This document shows, in pieces, positions 34,604 to 42,218 of a stretch of 64,000 bases of DNA. The translations under genes and the position numbers were made by a program. Positions within the stretch are counted from its first letter, which is position 1. Every line of letters starts with the position of its first letter. Below the pieces are notes generated by a model. The model was given only the letters and a program-made list of their open reading frames with translations, searched no databases and was not told where the DNA came from. Source of the stretch: JAVBPR01 sp031549485 (GTDB lineage Bacteria; Bacillota; Clostridia; Oscillospirales; Feifaniaceae); assembly GCA_031549485.1 (NCBI GenBank), contig JAVBPR010000012.1:62001-126000 (forward strand), given 5' to 3'.

Positions 34604-34613
34604 TCTGCGCCGG

Positions 34614-34655
34614 TCCGGGTTGTTTTACTAAGAATGTGAATCGGCCCGGATTTTT
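34614..34655 (+). terminator. Candidate terminator after the metallopeptidase gene
   Basis: TCCGGG (34614-34619) pairs with CCCGGA (34645-34650), stem extended by G-U pairs, long loop, then TTTTT. Confidence 0.55.
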
Positions 34656-34669
34656 AATTGGTTTTAAAA

Positions 34670-34699
34670 GAATAATTTAGTTCTTTTCCTCAAATAATA
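34670..34699 (+). promoter_or_regulatory. Candidate sigma-G-type promoter of spoVT
   Basis: GAATA (34670-34674), 18-bp spacer, AATAATA (34693-34699), close to the forespore sigma-G pattern (GHATA, CATAATA). No sigma-A match is evident. In Bacillus, spoVT is sigma-G-dependent; here it is inferred. Confidence 0.35.
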
Positions 34700-34733
34700 G
34701 CGTAAAGAGTTATTTTTACTGAGGAGAGAATTT

Positions 34734-35273
34734 ATGATGAAAGCAACGGGAATCGTTAGAAGAATAGACGACCTGGGCAGGGTGGTCATCCCGAAAGAAA
34801 TCCGAAGAACTATGCGAATTCGCGAGGGCGACCCGCTGGAAATTTATACCGACCGCGACGGCGAGGTCATTTTCAAAAAATATTCGCCGATAGGCGAGCT
34901 GGGCAATTTTGCTATGCAATATGCCGAAGCGATGAGTCGCGCGTGCAGTTTTCCCGTTCTGATATCAGACAGGGATGCGATTGTCGCGGTATACGGTATG
35001 GCAAAAAAAGATTTCCTCGATAAATCGGTAAGCGAGGGAATCGCGGATATTATGGAACAGCGGAAAATATTTTTGTCGAGCGGGAGTAAAGAACTTGCGG
35101 CGATAGACGGCGTCGAGGGGGCCATTGTTCAGGTTGCGGCACCGATTCTCGCCGAGGGTGATGTTATCGGCGCGGTCATGATTGTGAACAACGACGGCGT
35201 TCCGGCAACCGAGGTGGAGGAAAAACTTGCGCAGACAGCCGCGGGATTTCTCGGCAGGCAACTGGAACCGTAA
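34734..35273 (+). CDS. spoVT: Stage V sporulation protein T
   Basis: 179 residues. AbrB-type swapped-hairpin DNA-binding domain at the N-terminus (KATGIVRRIDDLGRVVIPKE, residues 3-22) and a C-terminal GAF-like domain (about 55-178). This two-domain layout and length match SpoVT, a forespore regulator. Two adjacent ATG codons (34734, 34737) are possible; GAGGAGAG lies 6-9 nt upstream. Its presence implies the organism, or its ancestor, forms endospores. Confidence 0.92.
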   Translation: MMKATGIVRRIDDLGRVVIPKEIRRTMRIREGDPLEIYTDRDGEVIFKKYSPIGELGNFAMQYAEAMSRACSFPVLISDRDAIVAVYGMAKKDFLDKSVSEGIADIMEQRKIFLSSGSKELAAIDGVEGAIVQVAAPILAEGDVIGAVMIVNNDGVPATEVEEKLAQTAAGFLGRQLEP

Positions 35274-35281
35274 ATATTATC

Positions 35282-35305
35282 AGCCGCCGAAAGGCGGCTT
35301 TTTTT
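35282..35305 (+). terminator. Terminator of spoVT
   Basis: AGCCGCC/GGCGGCT with a GAAA tetraloop followed by a run of seven T. Confidence 0.88.
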
Positions 35306-35364
35306 CTTGTAAAATTGCGCGGAATATGAAATAATAAGTTACAAAATGTTGATAAGGGGATTTT

Positions 35365-36435
35365 TTGGTAATGAATGATAAAAACATATTCGCGTCATTT
35401 ATAAAGAAAAACGCGCTTATAAAGGTGATTCTTTATGCGGTTATATTAGCTGTGATTTTCGGCGTTCTCTATTTTTGGGGCAGAGAAGAAATTAATACAA
35501 CCGTTTTAAACGGCGGACTCAGCGTATTCACAAAAGGATCGGTCGAGCTTAAAGATGTCGCTTCGCTTAAGTATAACAACAGCTCGAAAGTCACGACCGA
35601 ATTTATTTATTACACCGATATTTATTATACAAAAGACGACGTTGACAAGGGGATTTACGGAATTGTGGAGTTCGAGGACGGATTTCTCCTCTGCCTTGTC
35701 CCGATTAAAGACGAGCATCTTTTTGATGAGGAAAATGTCACGATAACCGGCAAGCTTCGCAAGCTCGACGGCTTTGAAAAAGGGCTCATAGAGGAAGTGT
35801 CGGGCGATGACGGCGAGCTTATAGCGGCGTTTTATAGCGGCGTTCTCGACCTTGAAAGATATTCTCCGTTTAACGTATATTTCCAAATTGCAATTCAGCT
35901 TATTTTAATTTTATTCTTTGCATTTTGGCTTGTTTGGCATTTGATAATCTTGTTTGATTACAAAAAGCACAAGCTTTATAAACGGCTTGGCGAATATGGC
36001 GATAATGCGCTGGTGATGGCGAAAATCAACGAAAAACTCGCCGCCGGAAATTATATCGCGTTCGGCAAATCGGTCTATTTTACCGATATTTATATTTTCT
36101 CGGAAAAATTTATTTACAAGACCGACGACCTGCTCTGGAGCTATCAAAAAACGACCAAACAATATACAAACGGGATTCCGAGCGGTAAATCACATTCGCT
36201 TGTTTTAGTCTTTTCTCCGGTACTGAAAAAATACGAATTCGGCAAGGCGCAAGCGAAAATCAAGGCGTTTCTCGATATTATTGCCGAAAAGCATCCGCAT
36301 GTAATTTTGGGATTCCAAAATTATCTTGAAGAGGCGTTTATGCAGGCGCAAAGGGCAAAGGATAAAGGCATATTTATTGAAGCGTGTGACAAATTGCGCG
36401 CGGTTCGGGACGAAAGCGTAAGCAAGGAGCAGTAA
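35365..36435 (+). CDS. Membrane protein of unknown function, 356 aa
   Basis: Membrane helix at about 18-40 (LIKVILYAVILAVIFGVLYFW), an external domain of about 130 residues (40-172) rich in beta strands and acidic turns, a second helix at 176-200 (IQLILILFFAFWLVWHLIILF), then a cytoplasmic domain of about 150 residues that looks PH-like (FGKSVYFTDIYIFSEKFIYK). I do not recognise a named family with confidence. TTG 35365 has AAGGGG five bases upstream; ATG 35371 is the alternative. Single gene flanked by terminators. Confidence 0.75.
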   Translation: MVMNDKNIFASFIKKNALIKVILYAVILAVIFGVLYFWGREEINTTVLNGGLSVFTKGSVELKDVASLKYNNSSKVTTEFIYYTDIYYTKDDVDKGIYGIVEFEDGFLLCLVPIKDEHLFDEENVTITGKLRKLDGFEKGLIEEVSGDDGELIAAFYSGVLDLERYSPFNVYFQIAIQLILILFFAFWLVWHLIILFDYKKHKLYKRLGEYGDNALVMAKINEKLAAGNYIAFGKSVYFTDIYIFSEKFIYKTDDLLWSYQKTTKQYTNGIPSGKSHSLVLVFSPVLKKYEFGKAQAKIKAFLDIIAEKHPHVILGFQNYLEEAFMQAQRAKDKGIFIEACDKLRAVRDESVSKEQ

Positions 36436-36440
36436 AAATA

Positions 36441-36470
36441 AAACCCGCCGGCATGCCGGCGGGTTTCTTT
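36441..36470 (+). terminator. Terminator of the membrane protein gene
   Basis: 12-bp stem AAACCCGCCGGC/GCCGGCGGGTTT around AT, then CTTTAT. Confidence 0.85.
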
Positions 36471-36486
36471 ATCGGCAAGCGAGTTC

Positions 36487-36515
36487 TTGACACGTAAGCC
36501 TCATATTGCTATAAT
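36487..36515 (+). promoter_or_regulatory. Consensus promoter of tRNA-Leu
   Basis: TTGACA (36487-36492), 17-bp spacer, TATAAT (36510-36515). Predicted start about 5 nt before the tRNA. Confidence 0.88.
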
Positions 36516-36526
36516 TTTAATGCTGT

Positions 36527-36613
36527 GCCGCTGTGGTGGAATAGGTAGACACAAGGGACTTAAAATCCCTCGGAAGCAATTCTGTACCGGTTCAAGTCCG
36601 GTCAGCGGCACCA
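36527..36613 (+). tRNA. tRNA-Leu (anticodon TAA)
   Basis: 87 nt, class II. Acceptor GCCGCTG/CAGCGGC, anticodon stem AGGGA/TCCCT around CTTAAAA (TAA), long variable arm, T-arm ACCGG/CCGGT, encoded CCA. Its last 18 nt are repeated 137 nt downstream. Confidence 0.96.
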
Positions 36614-36851
36614 CTAACAGAGCCCGCCCTTTGGGGCGGGCTCTGTTAGTGATAACAATGATCGATGAAGGCTTGAGCGGCGGAACGCCGGTTCACGGGG
36701 CCCCCGCAAAATGAAATTTTGTGGGGTGATAGGTCCGGTCAGCGGCACCACTAACAAAGCCCGCCCTTTAGGGCGGGCTTTGTTAGTGATAACAATAATC
36801 GGTGAAGGCTTGAGCGGCGGGACGCCGGTTCGCGGGGCCCTGCAAAATGAA
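36596..36851. repeat. Tandem duplication of the tRNA-Leu 3' end plus hairpin element
   Basis: Unit 1 starts at 36596 and unit 2 at 36733 (period 137). Each begins with GTCCGGTCAGCGGCACCA (last 18 nt of the tRNA), followed by a 17-bp hairpin starting at the terminal A (36613-36650; 36750-36787), GATAACAAT, a GC-rich segment and GCAAAATGAAA. The hairpins differ by a compensatory pair: G36620-C36643 in unit 1 is A36757-T36780 in unit 2. Unit 1 also carries a second hairpin, CCCCGCAAAAT/ATTTTGTGGGG (36703-36726). Neither 17-bp hairpin is followed by a T-run. Looks like an attachment-site duplication or a tRNA-end-targeting repeat. Confidence 0.8.
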
Positions 36852-36956
36852 AACACCGGGATTTCGGCTGATATGCTGTTTGAACTATCGAAAGCGTTAG
36901 GCGTTTCGCTTGCTGAAATATTTTCGCATGCAAAAATTTGGATTGTTGAACTATAA
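36846..36956 (+). pseudogene. Remnant of an XRE-type HTH regulator (C-terminal end)
   Basis: In the frame ending at TAA 36954-36956, codons from 36846 read NENTGISADMLFELSKALGV followed by SLAEIFSHA, which matches helices 4-5 of XRE/Cro repressors. The N-terminal helix-turn-helix is missing and is replaced by the repeat unit. No ribosome site is seen. A broken regulator gene left by insertion or deletion at the tRNA-Leu repeat. Confidence 0.5.
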
Positions 36957-36963
36957 AAAATTA

Positions 36964-37004
36964 AAAAAAAGAATTCTGCTGTAAAACGGCAGGATTCTTT
37001 TTTT
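36964..37004 (+). terminator. Terminator after the XRE remnant
   Basis: AAAAAAAGAATTCTGC pairs with GCAGGATTCTTTTTTT (one G-T pair), T-run at the end. Confidence 0.75.
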
Positions 37005-37019
37005 AGTTACAAATGAACC

Positions 37020-37048
37020 TTGAAACAAATTGCACCAGGATGTATGAT
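37020..37048 (+). promoter_or_regulatory. Promoter of the GtrA/kinase/aminotransferase/aldolase operon
   Basis: TTGAAA (37020-37025), 17-bp spacer, TATGAT (37043-37048). Leader of about 57 nt to the ATG at 37112, with no regulator gene beside it. Confidence 0.5.
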
Positions 37049-37111
37049 TAAGTCATCAAACAAAATATCTCGCAAAAATACCTTGAATCTGACTTAACGG
37101 AGGCAATCGCA

Positions 37112-37591
37112 ATGAAAAAAAGCGAAACATCTTCGACCGAACTCACAAAAAAACAAAATTTGGTGCAGGCGCTTAAGTTTTTTGCCTTTTCTGTTTCTGC
37201 CGGCGTCATTCAAACCGTTTCGTTCACGCTGCTAAATGAGCTCACCGATATGCCTTATTGGCCGTGCTATATCATAGCTTTGGTCTTGTCGGTGCTGTAC
37301 AACTTTACGGTAAATCGAAGGTTCACCTTTAAGTCCGCCAATAATGTTCCGATCGCGATGCTTAAAGTCGCCGGATATTACCTTGTTTTTACCCCGCTTT
37401 CCACCTGGCTCGGAAATCTCGCCGATGTGGCAGGAGTAAATGAATATATTATTCTTTTTGTCACAATGGTTTTAAATCTTGTTACCGAGTTCCTGTTTTG
37501 CAGATTTGTTGTGTTTCGCGACTCGATAAACACCAACAAAGCGGCGCTTAAAGAGGCGGAAAAGGCAAAAGAAGCCGAAACGGAGGAATAA
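37112..37591 (+). CDS. GtrA-family membrane protein
   Basis: 159 residues, four membrane helices (about 20-42, 48-68, 85-105, 112-138) with the GtrA signature NFTVNRRFTF between helices 2 and 3 and a charged Lys/Glu tail. GtrA-like proteins are thought to flip polyprenyl-linked sugars or serve related small-molecule transport. First gene of a four-gene operon; GGAGG nine bases before the ATG, and the kinase gene starts 2 nt after its stop. Could be the membrane component of the pathway below. Confidence 0.88.
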   Translation: MKKSETSSTELTKKQNLVQALKFFAFSVSAGVIQTVSFTLLNELTDMPYWPCYIIALVLSVLYNFTVNRRFTFKSANNVPIAMLKVAGYYLVFTPLSTWLGNLADVAGVNEYIILFVTMVLNLVTEFLFCRFVVFRDSINTNKAALKEAEKAKEAETEE

Positions 37592-37593
37592 TT

Positions 37594-39174
37594 ATGTTAT
37601 CTCCCGTGCACGTTATTGCATATGACCTCGGCACGACCGGCATAAAAACCTGCATATATTCGATTTCGGATAAGATAACTCCGATCGAAAGTTCATACGC
37701 AAGCTACAATTTATATATTTTGGAAAACGGCGGCGCGGAGCAGGATCCCGAAGAATGGTGGGAAGCCCTCTGCAAAACCACAAAAGAGGTGCTTATTAAA
37801 GCGTCGCTAAAAGCGGAGGAAATCAAAGCGGTATCTTTTTGTTCTCAGATGCAATGCCTCGTTCTCTCGGACAGCGAAGGAAAGCCGATCCGCAGGGCGA
37901 TGAGCTATATGGATAACCGCGCCGTGCAGATTTTCGGCAAAGGCCCCGCAATTCCAAATCTGCTGACCTGGCTGAGGATAACCGGAATCGCGCCGACAAG
38001 CACCAAAGATCCGCTTTGGAAATACAAGTGGGTTCTGCGAAATGAACCGGAAGTTTTCAGCCGCATTTATAAATGGATGGATGCCAAGGATTATCTTTCC
38101 GCCCGCATGACCGGCGTTTTTACCATGACCGAAGGCTCGGCGTTTGCTACGTCGCTTTTTGATACCCGCCCGGGCAAGCGGTGCTGGAGCAAAAAACTCT
38201 GCGGCATTGCCGGAGTTAAAGAAGGTCATTTGCCGGATATTATTAAGTCGTATGATATGGTCGGCGGCGTTACCGAAAACGCTGCGCGCGAAGTCGGGCT
38301 TGCGCCGGGAACGCCGGTTTTCGGCGGCGGCGGAGATGCCGAACTTATCGGAATCGGCGCCGGAGCTATCGAAGAGGGAAGCACACATATTTATATCGGA
38401 ACCTCCGGATGGGTTTCAACGGTGATAAAAAAGCAGATTGTTGATGTCGGCGCTTCGATAGGAGCGATAGTCGGCTCGCAGCCGGGGCTATACAATTATT
38501 TTGCCGAGATGGAAACGGCGGGGAAATGCCTCGAATGGGTAAAGGATCACCTTGCCCTCGATGAAATCGGAATTTACCTTGAAAAGAAAGATGTTACCGA
38601 AACCGAGGAGAGCGTTTACCGCAGCCTTTTCGATTATTTGTGCGACACTATTGAAAATGTTCCCGCGGGGAGCGGAGGCGTAATTTTCACCCCGTGGCTC
38701 CACGGGAACCGCTGTCCGTTTGAAGATGCAAACTCGCGGGGGATGTTCTTTAATATTGGTTTGGAAACGGGCAAAACCGCGCTTATCCGTTCGGTGGTCG
38801 AGGGAATTGCTTTTCACTGCCGCTATATGCTCGAAGCGCAGAAAAAGAAAATTAAAACTTCGGAAGTTATCACCGTTTGCGGCGGCGGCGCGCTTTCGCC
38901 CGTGGTTTGCCAGATTTTAGCGGATACAATCGGGCAAAAAGTCATCACCTATCCCAACCCGCAAAACGTTGGGGCTTTGGGCGCGGCGATAATAATAGCA
39001 AAATCGCTTGAAAAAATTCCGTCTATCGAGAGCGCGAAAAAACTTTTGCCAAAGCCGCGGATGTTTGTCCCGAATCACGAGAATAAAGCTGTGTATGACA
39101 GAAATTATAAAGTATTTAAAGTTCTTTATAAAAATAACAAAAAATCGTTTGAGCTTCTGAATTCTTTGAAATAA
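37594..39174 (+). CDS. FGGY-family carbohydrate kinase
   Basis: 526 residues. N-terminal FGGY lobe with the phosphate motif AYDLGTTGIKT (residues 9-19), SQMQCLV and MSYMDNRA, and a C-terminal lobe with GTSGW, CGGGALSPVVCQILAD and NPQNVGALGAA. Xylulokinase is the nearest well-known relative, but the substrate cannot be assigned; this group phosphorylates C3-C7 sugars and polyols. GGAGGAATAATT before the ATG. Position between a membrane protein and an aminotransferase and aldolase suggests it activates the pathway substrate by phosphorylation. Confidence 0.88.
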   Translation: MLSPVHVIAYDLGTTGIKTCIYSISDKITPIESSYASYNLYILENGGAEQDPEEWWEALCKTTKEVLIKASLKAEEIKAVSFCSQMQCLVLSDSEGKPIRRAMSYMDNRAVQIFGKGPAIPNLLTWLRITGIAPTSTKDPLWKYKWVLRNEPEVFSRIYKWMDAKDYLSARMTGVFTMTEGSAFATSLFDTRPGKRCWSKKLCGIAGVKEGHLPDIIKSYDMVGGVTENAAREVGLAPGTPVFGGGGDAELIGIGAGAIEEGSTHIYIGTSGWVSTVIKKQIVDVGASIGAIVGSQPGLYNYFAEMETAGKCLEWVKDHLALDEIGIYLEKKDVTETEESVYRSLFDYLCDTIENVPAGSGGVIFTPWLHGNRCPFEDANSRGMFFNIGLETGKTALIRSVVEGIAFHCRYMLEAQKKKIKTSEVITVCGGGALSPVVCQILADTIGQKVITYPNPQNVGALGAAIIIAKSLEKIPSIESAKKLLPKPRMFVPNHENKAVYDRNYKVFKVLYKNNKKSFELLNSLK

Positions 39175-39208
39175 AATTTATTAAAATTTGCTGTAGGGGT
39201 AATTTTTT

Positions 39209-40678
39209 ATGAGCAAAAAAATTGCGCTTTCAAGATATGTTGACGCAAAAGCGGTCACCGAAAAATTAGACAATCTGATTAAAATGCCCATCTATTCTAT
39301 AAGCGACGAGAGCTTGAAGAATTATGAAAGCGAATATTTCGGCAAAAAATGTGTAAAGTCAAAGCAGATGATAGATAAGGCGAAAGACGTTATACCCGGC
39401 GGTGTTCAGCATAATCTCGCTTTTAACTATCCGTTTCCCCTTGTATTTACAAGCGCGAAAGACCACACCCTGACCGACCTTGACGGCAATAACTATTATG
39501 ATTTTTTGCAGTCGGGCGGACCTACGGTTTTGGGAAGTAATCCCGAATCGGTCAGAAAAAAAGTGTTCGAACTGCTCGAGACCTGCGGCCCGTCCACCGG
39601 GCTTTTCCACGAATACGAGTATCTTTTGGGCGCGAAAATAGCCGAATGCGTTCCGAGCGTCGATATGTTTCGGATGTACACATCGGGAACAGAGGCTTGT
39701 ATGGTGGCAAGCCGCGTCGCGCGCCTCGCGACAAAGAATAAATTCGTTGTGAAAATGGGCGGAGCGTATCACGGCTGGAGCGACCAGCTTGCTTACGGCA
39801 TCCGCATCCCGGGCACCAAAGGGCTTCAGTCGCCCGGCATACCCGGGTTTAATTTCAAGAAAACCCGCGAATTTTTCCCGAACGATTTAAACAGCCTTGA
39901 GCATGTTTTGCGCGGCAACACGTTAAAAGGCGGAACGGCCGCTGTTTTCATCGAACCTATCGGTCCCGAAAGCGGAACAAGACCGGTTGACATGGATTTC
40001 AATAAAGGCGTTGCGGAACTTTGCAAAAAATACGGCGCCTTGCTCGTTTTTGACGAAGTGGTAACCGGCTTTCGCATGGGCATGGGCGGCGCGCAGGAAT
40101 ATTTCGGAATTTCGCCTGATTTGACCGTTTTCGGCAAGGTTATTGCCGGCGGATATCCCGGTGCAGGCGGACTCGGCGGGAAACGCGAATATATGAAATT
40201 CCTCGGTGCAGGTCTTGACGGCGGCGGGAAAAAAGCGCTGTCGGGCGGAACTTTGGCGGCAACGCCGCTCAGCTGTATCGCGGGCTATACAACGATTTGC
40301 GAACTCGAGCGCACCGACGCATGCACAAAAGCAAATGAAATGGGAGATTACCTTACAGACGGATTGGTCGCATTAATCGACAAGCACAAGTTGCCGTTTG
40401 TCGCCTACAATGTCGGCTCGATATGCCACCTTGATACGCTGGGAACTATGCATTATTCGATAAACTGGGGCAAACTTTGGGAGGTCCCGAAAATTTTGAA
40501 AGCGACTTCGCAGAGAAAGCGTGAAATGGAGCATATGGGCGCCGCATATATGGCGGAGGGGCTTGTTACATTAGCGGGAAATCGCCTTTACACCAACGCG
40601 ACGTATACAAAAGAAGATATCGATGATGTGTTGTCGCGCTTCGACAGAGTGTTTGGGCAAATTGTCGTGAAAGAATAA
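39209..40678 (+). CDS. Class III PLP-dependent aminotransferase, glutamate-1-semialdehyde aminomutase-like
   Basis: 489 residues, fold type I. Visible: IPGGVQHNLAF near residue 65, DLDGNNYYDF, SGTEACMVASRVAR (phosphate cup), GAYHGWSD, EPIGPESGT, VFDEVVTGFR and the PLP lysine in TVFGKVIAGGYPGAG. It lacks the company of hem genes and has an N-terminal extension of about 60 residues compared with HemL, so a role in heme synthesis is unlikely. Probably transaminates or isomerises an amino sugar or amino aldehyde in the operon's pathway. AGGGG ten bases upstream of the ATG. Confidence 0.87.
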   Translation: MSKKIALSRYVDAKAVTEKLDNLIKMPIYSISDESLKNYESEYFGKKCVKSKQMIDKAKDVIPGGVQHNLAFNYPFPLVFTSAKDHTLTDLDGNNYYDFLQSGGPTVLGSNPESVRKKVFELLETCGPSTGLFHEYEYLLGAKIAECVPSVDMFRMYTSGTEACMVASRVARLATKNKFVVKMGGAYHGWSDQLAYGIRIPGTKGLQSPGIPGFNFKKTREFFPNDLNSLEHVLRGNTLKGGTAAVFIEPIGPESGTRPVDMDFNKGVAELCKKYGALLVFDEVVTGFRMGMGGAQEYFGISPDLTVFGKVIAGGYPGAGGLGGKREYMKFLGAGLDGGGKKALSGGTLAATPLSCIAGYTTICELERTDACTKANEMGDYLTDGLVALIDKHKLPFVAYNVGSICHLDTLGTMHYSINWGKLWEVPKILKATSQRKREMEHMGAAYMAEGLVTLAGNRLYTNATYTKEDIDDVLSRFDRVFGQIVVKE

Positions 40679-40708
40679 ATTTCCGCAAAGCGAAAGGGGG
40701 AATACCAG

Positions 40709-41818
40709 GTGGAAAAAGTTCAGGCGAAAAATGAAGTTATTCTTGCCTCCGCAGAGCTTGTAAAGCGCGGGCTTGTGGCGAGAACATGGGGAAATATCAG
40801 CTGCCGCATAGATGAAAAATACTTTGCCATAACCCCCAGCGGAATAGGGTATGACCGCCTTGAGCCCGAGATGATTGTCGTCACGCACATCGACACGCTG
40901 GAGCACGAGGGAGAGATAAAACCCTCTTCGGAAAAGGGGATTCACGCGGCGGCATATAAAGCAAACCCCGAGACGAATTATGTGATTCACACCCACCAGA
41001 CCTACGCGACCTGCGTGAGCGTGGCTGGGTTTTCGAACCTCGCTCCGTCTTCGGAGGAAAAAGCTAAACTCGGCGGCGAAATCCTGCTCGCCGGTTACGG
41101 GCTTCCGGGCACAAAGAAACTGAAAAACAATGTCGCCGCTATTTTGGAAAAAGGTTGCTGCGCCATTTTGATGGAAAAGCACGGCGCGCTTATTACCGGC
41201 AAGGACAGGGAGAGCGCTTTTGACCGCGCAAACCTGCTTGAAGAAATTTGCAAACGTGCTGTGGCCGCCTTGCCGGATAATGCCGATATTCCTGAGTTTT
41301 TCGACGGTGCTTCTGATGAAATAAGCTCGCTGCAGGGGGAAAACGAGTTTTTGTATGAAAAGGACGGCGACCGAAAAACATACAAAAATGATGATAAAAC
41401 CCTTCCCGATTTTTTGAAACTGCACGCCGCTTTGCTCTCGGAAAACCCGGGCGCAAAAGTTTTGGCGCGGCGCGGCTCGAAAATTTGCGATGCGCTTATT
41501 AAGGCGGAGAAAAAGCTGCCCGCCGTTTTGGATGATTTTGCGCAGATGGTCGGAAACGACGCAAAATGCGTGCCGTCGGGCAATATTCCAAAAATCGTCA
41601 AAGCGTGCCGGGGGCGAAACGGCGTTTTTGTTAGCGGACTTGGGGCGCTCTGCTTTGCCTCCGATAAATCCGATACAGAAGCGCTGCTGACCTTGATGGA
41701 GAAAAACGCGCTCGCGTTCCTGCACGCAAAAAAATACGGAAAACCGCCTGTTTTATCGTTTATTGACCGGAAACTTATGCGGTTTGTTTACCTGAAAAAA
41801 TATTCAAAGAAAAAGTAG
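40709..41818 (+). CDS. Zinc-dependent class II aldolase/adducin protein with a degenerate second repeat
   Basis: 369 residues. The N-terminal domain (1-210) is a complete class II aldolase: GNISCR, ITPSGIGYD, acid Glu75, zinc ligands His94 and His96 (HTH), third ligand His158 in EKHGAL. The C-terminal part (about 235-345) repeats the fold in degenerate form (DDFAQMVGNDAKCVP, GRNGVFVSGLGALCFA) without the His pair. Such enzymes cleave sugar phosphates between C3 and C4 or act as epimerases or decarboxylases. GTG start with AAAGGGGG eight bases upstream. Last gene of the operon, followed by a strong terminator. Confidence 0.88.
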   Translation: MEKVQAKNEVILASAELVKRGLVARTWGNISCRIDEKYFAITPSGIGYDRLEPEMIVVTHIDTLEHEGEIKPSSEKGIHAAAYKANPETNYVIHTHQTYATCVSVAGFSNLAPSSEEKAKLGGEILLAGYGLPGTKKLKNNVAAILEKGCCAILMEKHGALITGKDRESAFDRANLLEEICKRAVAALPDNADIPEFFDGASDEISSLQGENEFLYEKDGDRKTYKNDDKTLPDFLKLHAALLSENPGAKVLARRGSKICDALIKAEKKLPAVLDDFAQMVGNDAKCVPSGNIPKIVKACRGRNGVFVSGLGALCFASDKSDTEALLTLMEKNALAFLHAKKYGKPPVLSFIDRKLMRFVYLKKYSKKK

Positions 41819-41841
41819 CGCCGGATGTGTTTTACGGCGTG

Positions 41842-41878
41842 AAAAAAGCGGGCGGGAGAAAATCTCCCGCCTGCTTTT
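41842..41878 (+). terminator. Terminator of the kinase/aldolase operon
   Basis: AAAAAGCGGGCGGGAGA and near-complement around AAA (one G-T pair), ending in TTTTT. Confidence 0.85.
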
Positions 41879-41880
41879 TG

Positions 41881-41889
41881 TGATATAAT
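41881..41889 (+). promoter_or_regulatory. Extended -10 promoter of the MNT/HepT pair
   Basis: TGATATAAT, a consensus extended -10, about 20 nt before the ATG at 41910. A recognisable -35 is absent, and the upstream bases are part of the previous terminator. Confidence 0.45.
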
Positions 41890-41909
41890 AAATAAAAAAG
41901 GATATTTTT

Positions 41910-42218
41910 ATGGAAACTAAAATATTCACGATAGAAGAATTAAAGCAGATAATCGCTCCGGTCGCAAAGGCGTTCGGGGCTAAAAAGGTTGTGCTTTACG
42001 GCTCGTACGGCAGGGGCGAGGCGACCGAGAAAAGCAATATTAACTTATACATTGAAAGAGGCGAAATCAAAGGACTTTTCGCGCTTGCGGAGTTCGAAAA
42101 CGAGCTTGAAAAAAAGCTTTTGCGGAAGGTCGACGTCGTGACAAAAGAAAGCCTCGGCAAAAAGATTATCGAGGCGATAAAAGGCGAAGAAGCGGTGCTG
42201 TATGAACAGGCGCAGTAG
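41910..42218 (+). CDS. MntA-like minimal nucleotidyltransferase with lost catalytic aspartates
   Basis: 102 residues of the MNT family, the usual antitoxin of HepT. The GSx10DxD active site reads Gly31-Ser32 ... Asn43-Ile-Asn45: both metal-binding aspartates are asparagine, while the third acidic residue (Asp75 in KVDVV) is kept. Adenylylation of the toxin therefore seems impossible, and the protein may neutralise HepT by binding or have become something else. The codons are clear AAT and AAC. AAAGGA upstream of the ATG; 17-nt overlap with the hepT-like gene. Confidence 0.82.
   Translation: METKIFTIEELKQIIAPVAKAFGAKKVVLYGSYGRGEATEKSNINLYIERGEIKGLFALAEFENELEKKLLRKVDVVTKESLGKKIIEAIKGEEAVLYEQAQ

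Noticed and set aside
36487..36956. Two overlapping ORFs across tRNA-Leu and the repeat, with GTTNRARPLGRALLV-type translations
   Set aside because: They are translations of the tRNA 3' end and its hairpin repeat, a known source of false proteins; only the last 36 codons resemble a real (broken) gene.
39209..40678. Calling the class III aminotransferase hemL
   Set aside because: No hem genes are near, the N-terminus is longer than in HemL, and it sits in a kinase/aldolase operon.
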